Shown piece by piece: positions 61,171 to 64,000 of a stretch of DNA of 64,000 nucleotides (within the stretch, counting starts at the first letter, position 1; every line of letters starts with the position of its first letter). This DNA is from Mycobacteriaceae bacterium (GTDB lineage Bacteria; Actinomycetota; Actinomycetes; Mycobacteriales; Mycobacteriaceae), in assembly GCA_029977845.1 (NCBI GenBank), contig JAPOKC010000008.1, positions 24,599 to 88,598 on the forward strand, read 5' to 3'. The translations under genes were made by a program, and so were the position numbers. Below the pieces are notes generated by a model, which worked only from the letters and a program-made list of their open reading frames with translations, was not told where the DNA came from and did not search any database.

Positions 61171-61552
61171 CCGGATTGAACTGCGCGGCTTGACCGTTCG
61201 CGGCAACCACGGCGTCTTCGACCACGAACGCCGCGACGGCCAGGACTTCGTCGTCGACATCACGGTATGGATCGACCTGGCTGTGGCCGCAGCCAGCGAC
61301 GACCTCAACGACACCTACGACTACGGGGTGCTGGCCGCGCGGGCGGCTGAGATCGTCGGCGGTCCGGCGCGCGATCTGATCGAAACCGTGGCCGCTGAGA
61401 TCGCCGAGGACGTGATGGCCGACCAACGTGTGCACGCGGTGGAGGTCGTCGTGCACAAGCCCTCGGCGCCGATACCGCTGAACTTCAGTGATGTCGCGGT
61501 GGTGGCGAGGCGCTCCCGTCGCGGCGGCCGGGGAAAAGTGATTCCGCTGTGA
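61163..61552 (+). CDS. folB: Dihydroneopterin aldolase
   Basis: This 129-residue octameric aldolase makes 6-hydroxymethyl-dihydropterin. It has [16 protein letters not shown] near 6-21 (conserved Glu and Tyr/His environment), [12 protein letters not shown] near 47-58, and [13 protein letters not shown] near 72 with the pterin-binding Glu. The final [15 protein letters not shown] block carries the catalytic Lys. GTG 61163 overlaps folP by 8 bp. Confidence 0.95.
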   Translation: MTDRIELRGLTVRGNHGVFDHERRDGQDFVVDITVWIDLAVAAASDDLNDTYDYGVLAARAAEIVGGPARDLIETVAAEIAEDVMADQRVHAVEVVVHKPSAPIPLNFSDVAVVARRSRRGGRGKVIPL

Positions 61553-62070
61553 CGCGCGCGGTGCTGTCCATCGGTTCGAACATGGGGGACCGGCTGGCCC
61601 GGCTCAATGCCGTCGTCGACGAACTCGGACCGGCGGTGCGCGCGGTGTCCCCGGTGTACGAGACCGACGCCTGGGGCGGGGTGGATCAGAACGATTTCCT
61701 CAATGCGATCGTCATCGCCGAGGACGATGACGTCGACGCCCACGGTTGGCTGCGTCGCGGCCAGGCTCTGGAGAATGCCAACGGCCGGGTCCGCAGTCAG
61801 AAGTGGGGACCACGCACCCTCGATGTCGATATCGTGTGCTGTTTCGACGGTGATCGGGAAATCCGTTGCAGCGATGATCAACTCACTCTGCCGCACCCCT
61901 ACGCCCACGAACGCGGATTCGTCCTGGTCCCGTGGCTGGCGATCGACCCCGGTGCGATGCTCACCGTTGACGGATCGCCCCGACCGGTGCGGGAACTCAT
62001 CGGAGATCTCGATGCGTCCGAACGCGACGGCGTCCGCAGCACCGAACTCGTGCTGGCCGTGGGCAGCTGA
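61549..62070 (+). CDS. folK: HPPK, 6-hydroxymethyl-dihydropterin pyrophosphokinase
   Basis: This 173-residue kinase has [14 protein letters not shown] near 6-19, [11 protein letters not shown] near 37-47, and the metal-binding [12 protein letters not shown] near 86-97 with two Asp, followed by [13 protein letters not shown] near 113. It transfers pyrophosphate from ATP to the pterin, the step before FolP. The start is GTG 61549 overlapping folB. The last base of its stop is the first base of the next ATG. Confidence 0.95.
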   Translation: MTRAVLSIGSNMGDRLARLNAVVDELGPAVRAVSPVYETDAWGGVDQNDFLNAIVIAEDDDVDAHGWLRRGQALENANGRVRSQKWGPRTLDVDIVCCFDGDREIRCSDDQLTLPHPYAHERGFVLVPWLAIDPGAMLTVDGSPRPVRELIGDLDASERDGVRSTELVLAVGS

Positions 62071-62546
62071 TGGAACCCACCCGCAAGCGCGACCTGACCC
62101 TCGCGGTGGCCGTCGCTGCCGTGATCGGTTTCCTACTGGTTCATGTGCTGTACCACTACTTCCCGCCCATCACGAGGATGACCGGCCTGTCGCTGCTGGC
62201 CGTGGCGGCCCTCGAGGCCGGCTGGGGATGGTCGGTGCGCGGCAAGATCCGGGGCGGCCACATCGGCGTCGGGGCGGGGCGGTTACATCCGCTGGCGGTG
62301 GCGCGCAGTGTCGCGATCGCGAAGGCCTCAGCGTGGCTGGGAGCGGTGATGCTCGGCTGGTGGCTGGGCGTGCTGTTCTATCTGTTGCCCAAGCGGTCGG
62401 AGCTTCGGGTCGCAGCCGCTGACACCCCCGGTGTGATCATCGCCGCGGCAAGCGCTTTCGCGTTGGTCGCGGCCGCGCTGTGGCTGCAGGAGTGCTGTAA
62501 GTCGCCGGGAGAGCCGGGCGACGACTTGGATGCGCTGACGGACTAG
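62070..62546 (+). CDS. DUF3180 membrane protein (Rv3605c-like)
   Basis: This 158-residue protein has four membrane helices (about 9-26, 34-50, 86-108, 122-140) in two pairs, with a conserved gap containing GAGRLHPLAVARSVAIAKASA near 69-90. DUF3180 is always found at the end of the actinobacterial fol operon, but its function is unknown. The ATG shares one base with the folK stop (TGATG). It converges with ptsH, overlapping by four bases. Confidence 0.9.
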   Translation: MEPTRKRDLTLAVAVAAVIGFLLVHVLYHYFPPITRMTGLSLLAVAALEAGWGWSVRGKIRGGHIGVGAGRLHPLAVARSVAIAKASAWLGAVMLGWWLGVLFYLLPKRSELRVAAADTPGVIIAAASAFALVAAALWLQECCKSPGEPGDDLDALTD

Positions 62547-62800
62547 GCGTCGAGATCTTTCTCGACCAGTTCGGCGATCGCCGCCAGTACAGCCGGGTCG
62601 TCGGTCTCGACGGTGACCTGATCGCCCTTACCGGCCCCCAGTGTCATGATCATCAGCGCCGAACCGGCGTCCACCGGATCGCCGCCGGCCAGTGCCAGGG
62701 TCACCGGCACGCCGGCATTCACGACAGCCTCGGAGATGACCGCTGCGGGGCGGGCGTGCAGTCCGACGGCCGAACCGACGGTGACGGTCTTGCTAGGCAT
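62543..62800 (-). CDS. ptsH: Phosphocarrier protein HPr
   Basis: This 85-residue PTS carrier has phospho-His15 in GLHARPAA and the regulatory region DAGSALMIMTLGA with Ser47 (site of HPr kinase in Firmicutes; actinobacteria mostly lack that kinase). It passes phosphate from enzyme I to EIIA. The ATG at 62800 overlaps the end of the fructose permease gene by 8 bp, so the two are coupled and HPr is probably made with the fructose system. M. tuberculosis lacks this locus; environmental mycobacteria have it. Confidence 0.95.
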   Translation of the reverse strand: MPSKTVTVGSAVGLHARPAAVISEAVVNAGVPVTLALAGGDPVDAGSALMIMTLGAGKGDQVTVETDDPAVLAAIAELVEKDLDA

Positions 62801-64000
62801 TGACAGCTCCTTGTAGTTGTCCGGGTCGTTTACCGGCGAACTGCTTGGCCGCGATGACGGCCAGCGCGCCGACTACCGTACCCGCCGCCAGCGCCACCAG
62901 GAACCAAACCAGCTTGCCGATGGCGAAGAAGACGAAGATCCCGCCGTGCGGGGCCTTCAGGGTCACGTCGAGAGCCATGATCAACGCGCCTGTCACCGCG
63001 CCGCCGGCCATCATCGACGGGATCACCCGCAGCGGATCGGCGGCGGCGAACGGGATCGCCCCCTCGGAGATGAACGAGGCGCCCAGTAGCCAGGCCGCCC
63101 GGCCGTTCTCCCGTTCCGGTTCGCTGAACAGTCCGGGTCGCAGGGTGGTCGCCAGCGCCATCGCCAACGGAGGCACCATGCCGGCCGCCATCACCGCGGC
63201 CATGATCCGCAGACTGGCCGTGTCGGTCACCGACAATCCGGCGGTGGCGAAGGTGTAGGCCGCCTTGTTCACCGGGCCGCCGAGGTCGAAGCACATCATC
63301 AGGCCGAGGATCACGCCGAGCACGATGACCGACGCCCCGGTCAGGCTGTTGAGCCAGTGCGTCAGCCCCGAGGTGATGGCCGCCAGCGGCCGGCCCAGCA
63401 GGAAGAACATCAGCAGGCCGACGATCAGGGAGGCCAGTAGCGGGATCACCACCACCGGCATCAGGCCCCGGAACCATTGCGGTACTTTCCATCGGCTGAT
63501 CCAGAGTGCGGCGAACCCGGCGATCAGGCCGCCGACGATGCCGCCGATGAATCCGCCGCCGACGAATCCGGCCACCGCGCCCGCGGTGAAACCCGGCGCC
63601 AGACCGGGCCGGTCGGCGATGGCGAAGGAGATATAGCCGGCCAGTGCCGGCACCAGGAAGCCGAATGCGAGTCCGCCGAGGGTGAACAGTGCCGCGCCGA
63701 GGTACTGGGCGAAACCGCCGGCCGGGAGATTGGTCAGCGAATTGGTGCTGACGATGATGTGGGCCAGCGAGTCGGTCTTGCCTTCCGGCTTGTTGGCGAT
63801 GTCGTAACCGGCGAACAGGAAGCCCAGCGCGATCAGCAGACCGCCCGCGGCCACGAACGGGATCATGTAGCTCACACCGGTCAGTAGGATCTGCCGAAGC
63901 CGGGTTCCCCAACCGAGTTGGCCGGACGGCCCTACGGCGGTTGCGCCGCTCGCCCCGCCTGCCGTACTGCCCTCCACCCGCGCGGCGTTCGGATTGTCCG
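62793..64000 (-). CDS. Fructose-type PTS permease, EIIC part (5' partial)
   Basis: The minus-strand frame is open to the window edge. The last 394 residues form the EIIC fructose channel: TGVSYMIPFVAAGGLLIALGF near the start of EIIC, GFVGGGFIGGIVGGLIAGF in the middle, and a long loop with SEGAIPFAAADP (conserved in EIIC-Fru). A Gly/Ala/Ser-rich linker (STAGGASGATAVG) precedes it, so an EIIB (and perhaps EIIA) domain lies outside the window. The protein imports and phosphorylates fructose. It is followed by ptsH. Confidence 0.92.
   Translation of the reverse strand, partial: DNPNAARVEGSTAGGASGATAVGPSGQLGWGTRLRQILLTGVSYMIPFVAAGGLLIALGFLFAGYDIANKPEGKTDSLAHIIVSTNSLTNLPAGGFAQYLGAALFTLGGLAFGFLVPALAGYISFAIADRPGLAPGFTAGAVAGFVGGGFIGGIVGGLIAGFAALWISRWKVPQWFRGLMPVVVIPLLASLIVGLLMFFLLGRPLAAITSGLTHWLNSLTGASVIVLGVILGLMMCFDLGGPVNKAAYTFATAGLSVTDTASLRIMAAVMAAGMVPPLAMALATTLRPGLFSEPERENGRAAWLLGASFISEGAIPFAAADPLRVIPSMMAGGAVTGALIMALDVTLKAPHGGIFVFFAIGKLVWFLVALAAGTVVGALAVIAAKQFAGKRPGQLQGAVNA

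Overview
The window is about 64 kb of high-GC actinobacterial chromosome and almost certainly comes from a mycobacterium of the Mycolicibacterium type (environmental or rapidly growing). The evidence is gene order. From about 3.6 kb to 62.5 kb the genes follow, in inverted orientation, the Mycobacterium tuberculosis stretch Rv3684 down to Rv3605c: cds1, Rv3683, ponA2, whiB4, Rv3680/Rv3679, Rv3678A, Rv3678c, Rv3677c, crp, Rv3675, nth, Rv3673c, Rv3672c, marP, ephE, Rv3669, Rv3668c, acs, Rv3662c, Rv3661, ssd, the tad genes, Rv3651, Rv3649, cspA, Rv3647c, topA, Rv3645, holB, a tRNA-Thr, Rv3635, galE, Rv3632 to Rv3630, ppa, Rv3627c, Rv3626c, tilS, hpt, lpqG, Rv3618, ephA, ftsH, folE-P-B-K and Rv3605c. 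These comparisons come from memory, not from a search.

Region by region: 0-3.5 kb carries accessory metabolism (the end of a carotenoid oxygenase, a DapA-like aldolase, an SDR), then a YqeY protein, a TspO-like membrane protein, a regulator remnant and tRNA-Pro. 3.6-17 kb carries wall synthesis and redox genes (cds1, phosphoesterase, ponA2, whiB4, ArsA-type ATPase pair, crp, nth, thioredoxin-like, Nudix, MarP). 17-23.5 kb carries EphE, a holin-like membrane protein, a secreted S1 protease, acetyl-CoA synthetase and a HAD phosphatase. Two structured RNAs, recognised by position and structure as Ms1 (MTS2823) and 6C (B11), flank that phosphatase. 23.8-28.2 kb is a Tad/Flp pilus-type operon. 28.2-30.3 kb is a tandem pair of Rv3651-like sensor genes. 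30.5-39.8 kb carries DNA and RNA topology, repair and signalling genes (DUF1998 helicase, cspA, topA, membrane adenylate cyclase, holB). 39.9-43.1 kb, starting at tRNA-Thr, is variable and holds a lipoprotein, a DUF1023 hydrolase, a small type VII-like protein and an orphan gene.

43.1-48.2 kb looks like an envelope glycan module: a GT-C-like membrane protein, GalE, a DUF2304 protein, a PpgS-like polyprenol-phosphate glycosyltransferase and a flippase-like protein. It is followed by a TerC gene whose leader has the features of a yybP-ykoY manganese riboswitch. 49.3-59.7 kb carries a UraD-like protein, ppa, dacB, a zincin, tilS, hpt, lpqG, a flavin monooxygenase, ephA and ftsH. 59.7-62.5 kb is the folate operon, and the window ends in ptsH and a fructose-PTS permease cut by the edge.

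Many genes have a TANNNT -10 box 6-8 bases before the start codon. This predicts leaderless transcripts, a known mycobacterial trait, and helps fix starts. I saw no insertion sequence, prophage or CRISPR array.
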